Source: an uncultured Phascolarctobacterium sp. (GTDB lineage Bacteria > Bacillota > Negativicutes > Acidaminococcales > Acidaminococcaceae). Taken from it: a DNA stretch of 23,602 nucleotides. Below, one piece after another: positions 1 through 7,275 of this stretch (its first letter is position 1; each line of letters starts with the position of its first letter). The translations under genes were made by a program, and so were the position numbers. The notes under the pieces were generated by a model. That model had not been told where the DNA came from, did no database searches, and saw nothing but the letters and a program-made list of their open reading frames with translations. Where the stretch lies: NCBI GenBank assembly GCA_905207485.1, contig CAJLLL010000032.1:1-23602 (forward strand), read 5' to 3'.

Positions 1-1044
1 GGTGCCGCAGCCGATAGCGGCAATTTTTACGCCGGCAAGCGCGCGGGAATCTCTGCCTGCTGCTTCCAGGCGTGCAAAGAAGGCGCGGACGCCGTTGGCA
101 CTGGTAAAAACCACCCATTTATAACTGTTAATGTTTTTAATTGCTTCATCAAGCGGGGCATAGGTTTCCGGCGGCACAATTTTAATGGAAGGAGCTTCGA
201 TAACTTTTGCTCCTTCTGCTTCAAGCGTTTTGGTAAGTTCGCTTGCCTGTGCGCGTGCGCGGGTAACAACAACGGTTTTGCCAAACAGCGGCTTGTTGTC
301 GTACCAGCGGAGCTGCTCACGCAGTTTTACAACATTGCCTACTATAAAAATGGCAGGCGGTTTTAAACCTGCGGCGGCAACATCAGCGGCAGCATTGCCG
401 ACAGTGGTAACAAGCGTTTGCTGTTCGGGGTGCGTGCCCCAGCGGATAACTGCTGCCGGTGTATCGGCGGCGCGTCCGTTTTCGATGAGTTTTTGCGTAA
501 TTTTGGGAATGTTTTCCACGCCCATTAAAAATACCAGTGTATCAACTGCGGTGGCAAGCCCCTGCCAGTTAATGGTGCTTTCGCCTTTGGTGGGGTCTTC
601 GTGGCCGGTAATAACGGCAAAACTTGTCGCAACGCGTCTGTGCGTTACGGGGATGCCGGCATATTCGGCAACGGCAATGGCGCTGGTTACGCCCGGGACA
701 AATTCAAAGGGCAGCCCTGCTTCCAAAAGCTCAATGGCTTCTTCGCCGCCGCGTCCGAAAACAAACGGGTCGCCGCCTTTAAGGCGTGCTACGGTTTTGC
801 CTTCGGCTGCCAGTTTAACCAGCAGTTTGTTAATATCCGGCTGGCGCATGGTGTGGTTGGCAGATGCTTTGCCTACGTAAACCATTTCCGCATCGGGGCG
901 GGCATAGCTTAAAATGCGCGGGTCGGCAAGACGGTCATAAACAACGGCGTCTGCCGCTTTTAAACATTCCATGGCTTTGATGGATAACAGTCCGGGGTCG
1001 CCGGGGCCTGCGCCAATAAGGTAAACTTTTCCTTGTTTTGTCAT
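1..1044 (-). CDS. cobA-hemD: Uroporphyrinogen-III C-methyltransferase / uroporphyrinogen-III synthase fusion, 3' end off the window
   Basis: The minus strand is open for 348 codons from ATG 1044 to the window edge. Residues 1 to about 245 form a SUMT domain: the N-terminal glycine-rich GAGPGDPGLL, then GGDPFVFGRGGEE and GIPVTHR, all SAM-methylase hallmarks. It methylates uroporphyrinogen III at C2 and C7 to give precorrin-2. From about residue 255 a second domain starts (GKTVVVTRARAQ, later VVFTSANGVRAF), typical of uroporphyrinogen-III synthase, which closes and inverts ring D. CobA-HemD fusions are common in Firmicutes. The start has AAGGAGAGG a few bases upstream and lies 12 bp after the hemC stop, so it is the fourth gene of the operon. 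The HemD C-terminal half lies beyond position 1. No stop or frameshift interrupts the visible part. Confidence 0.95.
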   Translation of the reverse strand, partial: MTKQGKVYLIGAGPGDPGLLSIKAMECLKAADAVVYDRLADPRILSYARPDAEMVYVGKASANHTMRQPDINKLLVKLAAEGKTVARLKGGDPFVFGRGGEEAIELLEAGLPFEFVPGVTSAIAVAEYAGIPVTHRRVATSFAVITGHEDPTKGESTINWQGLATAVDTLVFLMGVENIPKITQKLIENGRAADTPAAVIRWGTHPEQQTLVTTVGNAAADVAAAGLKPPAIFIVGNVVKLREQLRWYDNKPLFGKTVVVTRARAQASELTKTLEAEGAKVIEAPSIKIVPPETYAPLDEAIKNINSYKWVVFTSANGVRAFFARLEAAGRDSRALAGVKIAAIGCGT

Positions 1045-1056
1045 ATATTCCTCTCC

Positions 1057-1977
1057 TTACAGGATAGCGGCAAGAATTTCCTGGCCGCCGTTATCAAGCA
1101 TTTTTTGTCCAAGCGTGCGGCCGATAAGGGCTGCATCATCTGCGCTGCCTTCGGCTGTATCGCGTAAAACCGTGCTGCCGTCCAGTGAGGCAATAATTGC
1201 TTCAACGGCAATGCGGTTATCTTTAACTTCGGCATGCACGCCGATAGGCACCTGGCAGCCGCCTTCAATCAGGCCTAAAAAGGCGCGTTCGGCATCGGTT
1301 GCCTGTTTGGTGGGCGTGTTGTTTAAAAAGTCCAGCATCTGGCGGACTTTAAAATTATCGGCACGGCACTCAATGGCAAGTGCGCCCTGCCCAACTGCGG
1401 GCAGGCAGTATTCGTGCGGTATAATCTGTTTGATTCTGTCCTCGTGCCCAAGGCGGGTAAGCCCTGCCGCTGCAAGAATAATGGCATCCATTTGCCCTTC
1501 ATCCAGTTTTTTCAGGCGGGTGTCAACATTGCCGCGCAAATCAACAATTTTTAAATCCGGGCGGCGGGCAAGAAGCTGCGCGCGGCGGCGCAGGCTGCTG
1601 GTGCCGAGTACGGCGCCTTCGGGCATTTCTTCAATGCTGTTGTATTTGTTGCTTACAAAAGCGTCGCCGGCGTTGGCGCGTTCGGTAATCGCCGTAAGGC
1701 AAAGCCCTTCCGGCAGTACGGTGGGCATATCTTTTAAACTGTGTACGGCAAGGTCGATGGTGCCGTCCAAAAGTTCCTGCTCTATTTCTTTTGTAAACAG
1801 GCCTTTGCCGCCTATTTTGGCCAGAGGCACATCTAAAATGCGGTCGCCCTTGGTAACGATTTTTTTGAGTGTTACTTCGCAGCCGGGATATTCTTCGCGC
1901 AGGCGGGCGGCAATGTAGTTGCTCTGCCACAGGGCTAAAAGGCTCTGCCTAGTCCCAATAATCAAATTTGTTTTCAT
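1057..1977 (-). CDS. hemC: Porphobilinogen deaminase (hydroxymethylbilane synthase)
   Basis: A 306-residue cytosolic enzyme that joins four porphobilinogen molecules into hydroxymethylbilane, the substrate of HemD downstream. The N-terminus shows the family's IGTRQSLLALWQ. HSLKDMP contains the catalytic Asp (residue 83), LGTSSLRRRAQL is the basic substrate-binding stretch, and EGGCQVPIGVHAE carries Cys241, the expected attachment site of the dipyrromethane cofactor. Length is normal for the family. The start overlaps the last 29 bases of hemA, and its ribosome site (AAAGGAGAGG) lies inside hemA coding sequence, about 12 bases before the ATG. This suggests translational coupling. Confidence 0.97.
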   Translation of the reverse strand: MKTNLIIGTRQSLLALWQSNYIAARLREEYPGCEVTLKKIVTKGDRILDVPLAKIGGKGLFTKEIEQELLDGTIDLAVHSLKDMPTVLPEGLCLTAITERANAGDAFVSNKYNSIEEMPEGAVLGTSSLRRRAQLLARRPDLKIVDLRGNVDTRLKKLDEGQMDAIILAAAGLTRLGHEDRIKQIIPHEYCLPAVGQGALAIECRADNFKVRQMLDFLNNTPTKQATDAERAFLGLIEGGCQVPIGVHAEVKDNRIAVEAIIASLDGSTVLRDTAEGSADDAALIGRTLGQKMLDNGGQEILAAIL

Positions 1978-3256
1978 CGCCGATGTAGTCCTCTCCTTTA
2001 TCGTTCAGCAAAAACAGTTCGCAAATCATTTTGCGCAGGCGTTCCTCGTCCGGCGTGCCGGCAGCGGCGTTCATGGCCGTCATCGGCTCACGCAGAAATT
2101 TATGTTCCAGGCGCTGCGTCATAATGTCGATAATGCGGCGCTCGTGGTCAGTCAGTTCCGGCATTTTGGCAAAGGCGCGTTTCAACACCTTTTCACGCAG
2201 AAAGTTCATTTTTTCGTGAAGCTGTACCATTACCGGACGCATGGTCAGGTAACGCAGACGCTCTTTCAGTTCGGCAATTTCTTCTTCAATAATGGCTTCG
2301 GCAACCTGCGCTTCGTGCGTGCGGAAATGTTTGTTGGTATCAACAACGCCTTCCAAATCATCTATGTTGTACAGCGTAATGCCCGGCAGTTCAGCTACAC
2401 TCGGCTCAACGTCGCGCGGTACGGCAATGTCTATCAGTATCAGAGGCCTGCCGCCGCGTTTGGCTACAACTTCACGCATATCGCGCTCGCGGATAACGTA
2501 ATGCGGCGCGCCGGTGCTGGTAATGATAATATCGGATGTTTCTGCCTGCTCAAGATATTTATTGTAGGCAATGGCAGTGCCGTTAAACTTATCGGCAAGT
2601 TCTTTTGCATGGTCATAATTGCGGTTGCTGACAAAAATTGTTTTGGCGCCCTTATCAATGAGGTGGCGTGCGGTAAGCTCGCTCATGCGGCCTGCGCCAA
2701 GCACCAGAATATTGGCGTTGTCGATGCTGCCTAAAATTTCCATGGCCAAATCAACGGCGGCGCTTGATACCGATACCGAACTGTAAGCTATTTTGGTTTC
2801 GGTGCGCACGCGTTTGCCGGTAGCAATGGCACGGTTAAAAATAGTATTGAAAATCGTTCCCGTCATGGAATTTTCACGGGCAATCTGGTAAGCGTTTTTA
2901 ATCTGGCTTAAAATCTGCCCTTCGCCGATAACCAGAGAATCAAGGCTAGAGGCAACTTTGAACAGATGGCGTACGCAGTTGACGCCGCTGAGGTTGTAAA
3001 AATATTCGGTTTTGTAGCCTTCGCCGGCGATATGCTTGACCAGAGTCTGAATAAACTTCATGCCGCTTACCGGTTCTTCCAGCACCATGTAAAACTCGGT
3101 GCGGTTGCAGGTGGAAAGCAGCACCGCTTCGTCAAGATTATCGTAATTGCGCAGGCGGCGCAAAATGCGGGCTATGCGCTCAGCGCTGAAGTTAAAGCCT
3201 TCGCGTACTTCAACGGGCGCTGTTTTATGGTTCAGCCCTAAAACTATCAATTGCAT
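1949..3256 (-). CDS. hemA: Glutamyl-tRNA reductase
   Basis: A 435-residue enzyme that reduces glutamyl-tRNA(Glu) with NADPH to glutamate-1-semialdehyde, the first committed step of the C5 tetrapyrrole pathway. GLNHKTAPVEVRE lies at the N-terminus, and LLSTCNRTEFY carries the catalytic Cys50. The NADPH-binding Rossmann motif VLGAGRMSEL follows near residue 185, and the C-terminal dimerisation helix region is present. The start (ATG 3256) follows GGAG by about 9 bases and overlaps the upstream sirC-like gene by 32 bases. The 3' end overlaps hemC by 29 bases. The usual early-pathway partner hemL is not in the window. Confidence 0.97.
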   Translation of the reverse strand: MQLIVLGLNHKTAPVEVREGFNFSAERIARILRRLRNYDNLDEAVLLSTCNRTEFYMVLEEPVSGMKFIQTLVKHIAGEGYKTEYFYNLSGVNCVRHLFKVASSLDSLVIGEGQILSQIKNAYQIARENSMTGTIFNTIFNRAIATGKRVRTETKIAYSSVSVSSAAVDLAMEILGSIDNANILVLGAGRMSELTARHLIDKGAKTIFVSNRNYDHAKELADKFNGTAIAYNKYLEQAETSDIIITSTGAPHYVIRERDMREVVAKRGGRPLILIDIAVPRDVEPSVAELPGITLYNIDDLEGVVDTNKHFRTHEAQVAEAIIEEEIAELKERLRYLTMRPVMVQLHEKMNFLREKVLKRAFAKMPELTDHERRIIDIMTQRLEHKFLREPMTAMNAAAGTPDEERLRKMICELFLLNDKGEDYIGDENKFDYWD

Positions 3257-3869
3257 CGGTAATGCGCTCCTTTAATGTATTTAAGCGGCCCTCGTGCAAA
3301 AGGCCGATGGCTTCTTCGGTTAAATGCCTGCGCCAGAAAGCTGTGCGCTGTGCAGGCGTAAGGGGCAGGCTTTGCAGTTTCTGCCTTGCTTCGTGCAGAA
3401 AATCGGCAAAATTGGCAAAATCACTGCCATAGGTTTTTGCCATATCGCGTGCCAAAAGTGCGGTATAAGCGGGCAGCCCGCCGCCAAAGGCAGTAAAGTT
3501 AAGCCGGCCGCTGCCTGCCTGGGCAGGCACGCTGAAATTGCCAAGTTCCGGTTCGGTTGCAACGTTTACAAGGCAGGGCGCATCCTGGGCTATGCTGCGG
3601 TTAAGTGCGGCGTTGTCAGTTGCGGCAACCACTAAAAAGCAGCCGCTTATGTCGCCCTGTTCATAACCGCGCAGCAAAAGGCTTATCTGTCCTTTGTCAG
3701 CAAGCGCGGTTAAATTTTCATCCGCCGCGGGCGCGATAACGGTTACAACGGCACCGGCAGCAAGCAGCGTGCGCGTTTTGCGCAGGGCAACTTTGCCGCC
3801 GCCGATAACAGCACATTTTTTACCGTTTAAATTAAGCATTGCCGGATAGCGGAAAAGGTTTTCTTCCAT
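3225..3869 (-). CDS. Precorrin-2 dehydrogenase / sirohydrochlorin ferrochelatase-like protein (SirC/CysG N-terminal type)
   Basis: A 214-residue protein. NGKKCAVIGGGKVALRKTR at residues 15-33 is the NAD-binding Rossmann motif of the CysG-N/Met8/SirC family, which oxidises precorrin-2 to sirohydrochlorin and in some members inserts iron. The later GGGLPAYTALLARDM corresponds to the family's GG-x-SP-x-LAR segment. It is first in the operon before hemA, hemC and cobA-hemD, which fits provision of siroheme or B12 precursor. Oddly, the catalytic Asp104 of E. coli CysG (in NVVD) aligns without gaps to Thr105 here (NVATE), with Glu106 next to it. The enzyme may therefore be altered in one activity. 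The ribosome site is a modest AAGGCAGG before ATG 3869. Confidence 0.88.
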   Translation of the reverse strand: MEENLFRYPAMLNLNGKKCAVIGGGKVALRKTRTLLAAGAVVTVIAPAADENLTALADKGQISLLLRGYEQGDISGCFLVVAATDNAALNRSIAQDAPCLVNVATEPELGNFSVPAQAGSGRLNFTAFGGGLPAYTALLARDMAKTYGSDFANFADFLHEARQKLQSLPLTPAQRTAFWRRHLTEEAIGLLHEGRLNTLKERITDAIDSFRAEP

Positions 3870-3920
3870 ATATAACCTGCCTTAAACTTACTTAAAAATT
3901 CACATAAAGATACAACTACA

Positions 3921-3949
3921 ATAATACCATAAAATAGGAAGTATTTCCA
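3921..3949 (-). promoter_or_regulatory. Predicted sigma-A promoter of the tetrapyrrole operon
   Basis: Read on the minus strand: TGGAAA, 17 bp spacer, TATTAT, preceded by TGG as an extended -10. The -10 lies about 52 bp before the sirC-like start. The -35 overlaps a GGAA-N4-TTCC inverted repeat at 3938-3949, which could be a regulator site, though no protein can be assigned. No clear promoter was found for the divergent plus-strand gene at 4067 in the rest of this intergenic stretch. Confidence 0.5.
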
Positions 3950-4066
3950 GTTAAAATACTGTTGCAGACCTACAAAAATGCGTGAAAAAGTATTATTTGA
4001 GATGAGAGGATTTAACAGGCGCGCTGACGAATATTAAAAAGGCAGGCAGCAGAGGAGGGATTGGCT

Positions 4067-4663
4067 ATGAATTGTGCTTTTTGCCCGCATCACAAATGTT
4101 ATACGGAAGGGCAGAACTGTACGCGCTTTGCTCACGAGGAGACGTGTGGTTTTTATACGGAAGAGGACCGAAAGATGATGCGTGCGTCATCGGCAACCGA
4201 AAGCCGCAACTATATGAAAATGACGCGCCTTGAAGAAAGCGCCTTTTTTGCCAAGGAACTTGGCGTTAAGAAAATAGGCATTGCCTTTTGCATCGGCCTT
4301 GCCAACGAAGCGCATTTTTGCGCGCAGTATTTTAAAACACAGGGCTTTGCGGTAGAATCCGTTTGCTGCAAGGTATGCTCCGTTGATAAGGATATGCTGG
4401 AACTGGAAAAAATTAAACCCGGCAAGCGCGAGGCAATGTGCAACCCTAAAACGCAGGCCCGTCTTTTGAATGATGCCGGAACGGAGCTGAACTTTATTGT
4501 AGGCTTGTGCGTTGGGCACGATATGCTGTTCACCATGGCAAGCAAAGCGCCGGTATCGAGTTTGATTACCAAAGACCGCGTGCTGGCCAATAATCCGGCA
4601 GGTGCGGTTTATTCGCGCTACTGGCGCAGAAAACTTGGCATACTTGAGGACGGAACAGTATAA
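4067..4663 (+). CDS. DUF1847 family cysteine-rich protein
   Basis: I recognise this as the DUF1847 family, whose function is unknown. It has 198 residues and about a dozen cysteines. The N-terminal cluster C3-x2-C6-x4-C11-x6-C18-x8-C27 looks like a metal or Fe-S site. A Rossmann-like middle (KKIGIAFCIGLANEAHF) and the family's SVCCKVCSVD and MCNPKTQARLLN segments follow. No signal peptide is seen, so it is probably cytosolic. The start at ATG 4067 is preferred over the in-frame TTG 4061 because GAGGAGGG ends 7 bases before it. The next gene, an EFR1-type electron carrier, follows after 9 bases, so the two are likely co-transcribed and may share a redox or metal role. Confidence 0.85.
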   Translation: MNCAFCPHHKCYTEGQNCTRFAHEETCGFYTEEDRKMMRASSATESRNYMKMTRLEESAFFAKELGVKKIGIAFCIGLANEAHFCAQYFKTQGFAVESVCCKVCSVDKDMLELEKIKPGKREAMCNPKTQARLLNDAGTELNFIVGLCVGHDMLFTMASKAPVSSLITKDRVLANNPAGAVYSRYWRRKLGILEDGTV

Positions 4664-4672
4664 GGGAGATGC

Positions 4673-5461
4673 ATGGCAGTGAGGATTTATAATGTTTATT
4701 TCAGCGCTAAAGGAACTACACAAAAATACGCGCGCCGGGTTGCAGAAGCGCTTAACCTGCCGCTTGCGGAGGAGCATAACTGGCTGAATTGCAGTGACAG
4801 GAAAAGCGTTGTCGTGCCGCAGGAAGATGTGTTGCTTTTCAGCATGCCTGTTTACGGCGGCTTTATTCCGCACTTTTGTGCAGAACTGGCAACCGTCCTA
4901 AAAGGCAGCGGCACCCCGGCAGTTATTGCAGCTGTATACGGCAACAGGCATTATGATGATGCTTTGTTGCAAATGAAAGATATTTTAACGGCGCAGGGGT
5001 TTAAGGTAATAGCGGCAGGCGCATTTGTGGCGGAACATTCTATTTTTCCGGAAGTGGCCTGCGGCAGGCCTGATGCAGACGACGCTGCTGCACTGAACAG
5101 TTTTGCTGTACAATGCGCAAGTTTATTAAAGCAGCGCAGCGAGTGGGAAAACAAAGAAGTTGCGCTTCCGGGAAATCCCGGTTATGACGCTGCCGTGTTT
5201 AAAGGCGTTGCGTTTAATCCTGACGGCGATGAAAAATGCATTGGCTGCAAAAAATGTGCTGCAATTTGCCCGATGAAGGCAATTTCTGAAGATAACCCGC
5301 GCTTAACTGATAAAACACGCTGCATTTCGTGTGGCGCCTGCATTAAGATTTGCCCGGTTGGTGCGCGAAACTATCATTTTGAAGGTTATAGTGATATGGC
5401 GGCAGCTTTTAAAGCAAAATGCAGTGCTTACAGAAAACCGGAAACATGGTACATAATTTAA
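4673..5461 (+). CDS. EFR1-type protein: flavodoxin-like domain fused to a two-[4Fe-4S] ferredoxin domain
   Basis: 262 residues. The N-terminal part (about 1-165) resembles a short flavodoxin: VYFSAKGTTQKYARRVAEAL is the phosphate-binding loop of FMN, and LLFSMPVYGGFIPH is a typical second flavin loop. The C-terminal part has two ferredoxin motifs, CIGCKKCAAICP and CISCGACIKICP, for two [4Fe-4S] clusters. The combination marks EFR1 family proteins, presumed intramolecular electron-transfer carriers of anaerobes. The partner is unknown. It follows the DUF1847 gene with GGGAG as ribosome site and ends just before a strong terminator. There are no membrane segments. Confidence 0.88.
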   Translation: MAVRIYNVYFSAKGTTQKYARRVAEALNLPLAEEHNWLNCSDRKSVVVPQEDVLLFSMPVYGGFIPHFCAELATVLKGSGTPAVIAAVYGNRHYDDALLQMKDILTAQGFKVIAAGAFVAEHSIFPEVACGRPDADDAAALNSFAVQCASLLKQRSEWENKEVALPGNPGYDAAVFKGVAFNPDGDEKCIGCKKCAAICPMKAISEDNPRLTDKTRCISCGACIKICPVGARNYHFEGYSDMAAAFKAKCSAYRKPETWYII

Positions 5462-5467
5462 TTTTTA

Positions 5468-5503
5468 AACAGCAGTCCGCAGTTTGGGGCTGCTGTTTTT
5501 TTG
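5468..5503 (+). terminator. Rho-independent terminator after the EFR1-type gene
   Basis: AACAGCAG at 5468-5475 pairs with CTGCTGTT at 5490-5497, extended by CC/GG pairing, and is followed by a run of T. It ends the DUF1847/EFR1 unit. Confidence 0.88.
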
Positions 5504-5540
5504 CAAAAGAATAAATAAACAGAAATTATCTGAAAATTAA

Positions 5541-5569
5541 TTTACAAATGTTCTGACAAATGTTACAAT
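5541..5569 (+). promoter_or_regulatory. Predicted promoter of the dhaL/dhaK/lsrF-like operon
   Basis: TTTACA (5541-5546), 17 bp spacer, TACAAT (5564-5569) with TGT in front of the -10. It lies 35 bp before the dhaL-like ATG, so the leader is short. A direct repeat lies between the two promoter elements. Confidence 0.6.
5544..5564. repeat. Two direct copies of ACAAATGTT inside the promoter, possible operator
   Basis: ACAAATGTT occurs at 5544-5552 and again at 5556-5564, a 12 bp period. It covers the spacer and touches both -35 and -10. A repressor bound here would block RNA polymerase. The SorC-type gene at the end of the operon is the obvious candidate regulator, but this link is inference. 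Confidence 0.4.
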
Positions 5570-5603
5570 GAAACTATCAATTTGAAATTAATGAGGTGAA
5601 AGA

Positions 5604-6230
5604 ATGTACGTTTTAACTTTACCCGTATTGCGTAAAATGCTGCATACCGCAGCTGTTGACCTGAAAGCCAACGTACAATATCTGTGCGAGCTTGACGGTG
5701 TTGCCGGTGACGGCGACCACGGCATTGCCATCGGGCACATTGCCGATATTTTAAAATCCCACGCCGACGATATTACCGTTGCTACCATGAACCTGCTTCT
5801 GGAAGGCATCGGCGATGCCTGCATGGCTGTTAACGCAGGCAGCAGCGGTCCGCTGTGGGGTACTATTTTTGCCGGCATGGCCGACGGCATCGACGACCAG
5901 GCAGAACTGACCGATATTGAATTTAAGCGTATGTTTGCGCAGGCCAAAGAAGATTTTATGGATGTAAGCAAAGCCAAAGAAGGCGATAAAACTTTGGTTG
6001 ACGCTTTCTATCCCGCTGTGGCGGCTATTGCCGAAACCGACGGCAGCATTGAAACGATTCTGGCTGCTGCTGCTGAAGCTGCGCAAAAAGGCGCCGATGC
6101 TACCGCCGATATGGTTGCCAAATTCGGCAGAGCCAAAAACGTAGGCGAACGCAGCATTGGTCATAAAGACCCGGGCGCTGTTTCCATGGCAATTTTCTTT
6201 GCCGGGCTTGCCAAAGGCATTAAGGAATAA
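5604..6230 (+). CDS. DhaL-like nucleotide-binding kinase subunit
   Basis: 208 residues, the usual size of DhaL, the ADP/ATP-binding subunit of dihydroxyacetone kinases. The motif LDGVAGDGDHG (residues 30-40) supplies the Asp cluster (Asp31, Asp36, Asp38) that binds two Mg ions and the nucleotide phosphates. GSSGPLWGTIFAG and the later GRAKNVGERSIGHKDPGA are also DhaL features. It should act with the DhaK-like protein 41 bp downstream. No DhaM phosphoryl donor is in the window, so it may use ATP directly or a PTS donor encoded elsewhere. The ribosome site is GAGGTGA, and the gene is first in the operon. Confidence 0.92.
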   Translation: MYVLTLPVLRKMLHTAAVDLKANVQYLCELDGVAGDGDHGIAIGHIADILKSHADDITVATMNLLLEGIGDACMAVNAGSSGPLWGTIFAGMADGIDDQAELTDIEFKRMFAQAKEDFMDVSKAKEGDKTLVDAFYPAVAAIAETDGSIETILAAAAEAAQKGADATADMVAKFGRAKNVGERSIGHKDPGAVSMAIFFAGLAKGIKE

Positions 6231-6271
6231 TTTAAAAAGCTATAATAAAAACAAAAACGGAGGTTGTAACA

Positions 6272-7264
6272 ATGAAAAAATTTATCAATGACCCTGAAAA
6301 TTTAACTTCTGAACTTTTGGAAGGCCTCGCTCTCAGCAATTCTGACATTGTTTCTTTGGAAGACGGCAATCTTGTAGTAAACAAAAAATTAAAAGATGCT
6401 GACCGCGTTACCATTGTTACCCTTGGCGGCACCGGCCATGAGCCTGCCATCAGTGGTTTTGTAGGCGAAGGCATGATTGATATTTCCGTTGCAGGCAATA
6501 TTTTTGCAGCTCCTGGCCCGCAGTCCTGCGTAGAAGCCATTAAAATGGCAGATAAAGGCCATGGCGTACTGTTTGTTGTTTTAAACCACGCCGGCGATAT
6601 GCTTACCGGCAACCTGACCATGAAACAGGTTAAAAAACTCGGCATTAAAGTTGCCAAAGTTGTTACCCAGGAAGACGTTGCCAACGCTCCGCGTTCCAAC
6701 GCAGATGACCGCCGCGGACTTGTAGGCTGCATTCCTCTGTACAAAATTGCAGGTGCAGCCGCAGCTCAGGGCAAATCTTTGGAAGAAGTTGCCGAAATTG
6801 CACAGCGTTTTGCCGATAACATGGCAACCATTGCCGTTGCCTGCGTAGGCGCAACCCATCCGGCAACCGGTATGGAAATTGCCCACATTGATGACGGCAT
6901 GATGGAAGTTGGCATGGGCCAGCACGGTGAAGGCGGCGGCGGCAGCATGCCGATGAAAACCGCAGATGAAACCGCTGTTATTATGATGGATGCACTTTTG
7001 AAAGACCTTGAAGTTAAGAGCGGCGAAAAACTGATGGTAATTATTAACGGCAGCGGCGCAACAACTTTGATGGAACAGCTTATTGTTTACCGCAAATGCC
7101 ATAAATATCTTGCAGAAAAAGGCATTGAAGTTGTGGCAAGCCATGTAGGCGAACTTTTAACCGTACAGGAAACCGCAGGCTTCCAGATGTTCATTGCGCG
7201 CATGGATGACGAAATGATTGCATTGTGGAACGCACCTTGCCGCACTCCGTATTACAGAAACTAA
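6272..7264 (+). CDS. DhaK-like ketose/ketone-binding kinase subunit
   Basis: 330 residues. It aligns with E. coli DhaK such that the three known active-site residues fall on the same numbers: His56 (GGTGHEP), Asp109 (GDM) and His218 (GQHGE). His218 is the residue that binds dihydroxyacetone covalently. Pocket neighbours differ: the common NYTGD is NHAGD, GSGHEPAH is GTGHEPAI, and GIHGEPG is GQHGEGG. The catalytic machinery is kept, but the substrate is probably not plain dihydroxyacetone. Its neighbour is an LsrF-type aldolase 11 bp downstream, so a phosphorylated keto-sugar or dione is a plausible product. The ribosome site is GGAGG, 8 bases before the ATG. Confidence 0.92.
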   Translation: MKKFINDPENLTSELLEGLALSNSDIVSLEDGNLVVNKKLKDADRVTIVTLGGTGHEPAISGFVGEGMIDISVAGNIFAAPGPQSCVEAIKMADKGHGVLFVVLNHAGDMLTGNLTMKQVKKLGIKVAKVVTQEDVANAPRSNADDRRGLVGCIPLYKIAGAAAAQGKSLEEVAEIAQRFADNMATIAVACVGATHPATGMEIAHIDDGMMEVGMGQHGEGGGGSMPMKTADETAVIMMDALLKDLEVKSGEKLMVIINGSGATTLMEQLIVYRKCHKYLAEKGIEVVASHVGELLTVQETAGFQMFIARMDDEMIALWNAPCRTPYYRN

Positions 7265-7275
7265 GGTGAAAAATT

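Noticed and set aside
1115..1918. Long plus-strand open frame (267 codons) opposite hemC
   Set aside because: It is fully antisense to a clear hemC, has no ribosome site or recognisable domain, and arises from the codon bias of the real gene.
1919..2734. Plus-strand open frame of 271 codons opposite hemA
   Set aside because: It is a shadow of hemA; the composition is atypical and no family is recognisable.
6241..6246. TATAAT between the dhaL-like and dhaK-like genes as an internal promoter
   Set aside because: No -35 at a suitable distance, and an isolated TATAAT is expected by chance in an AT-rich gap.
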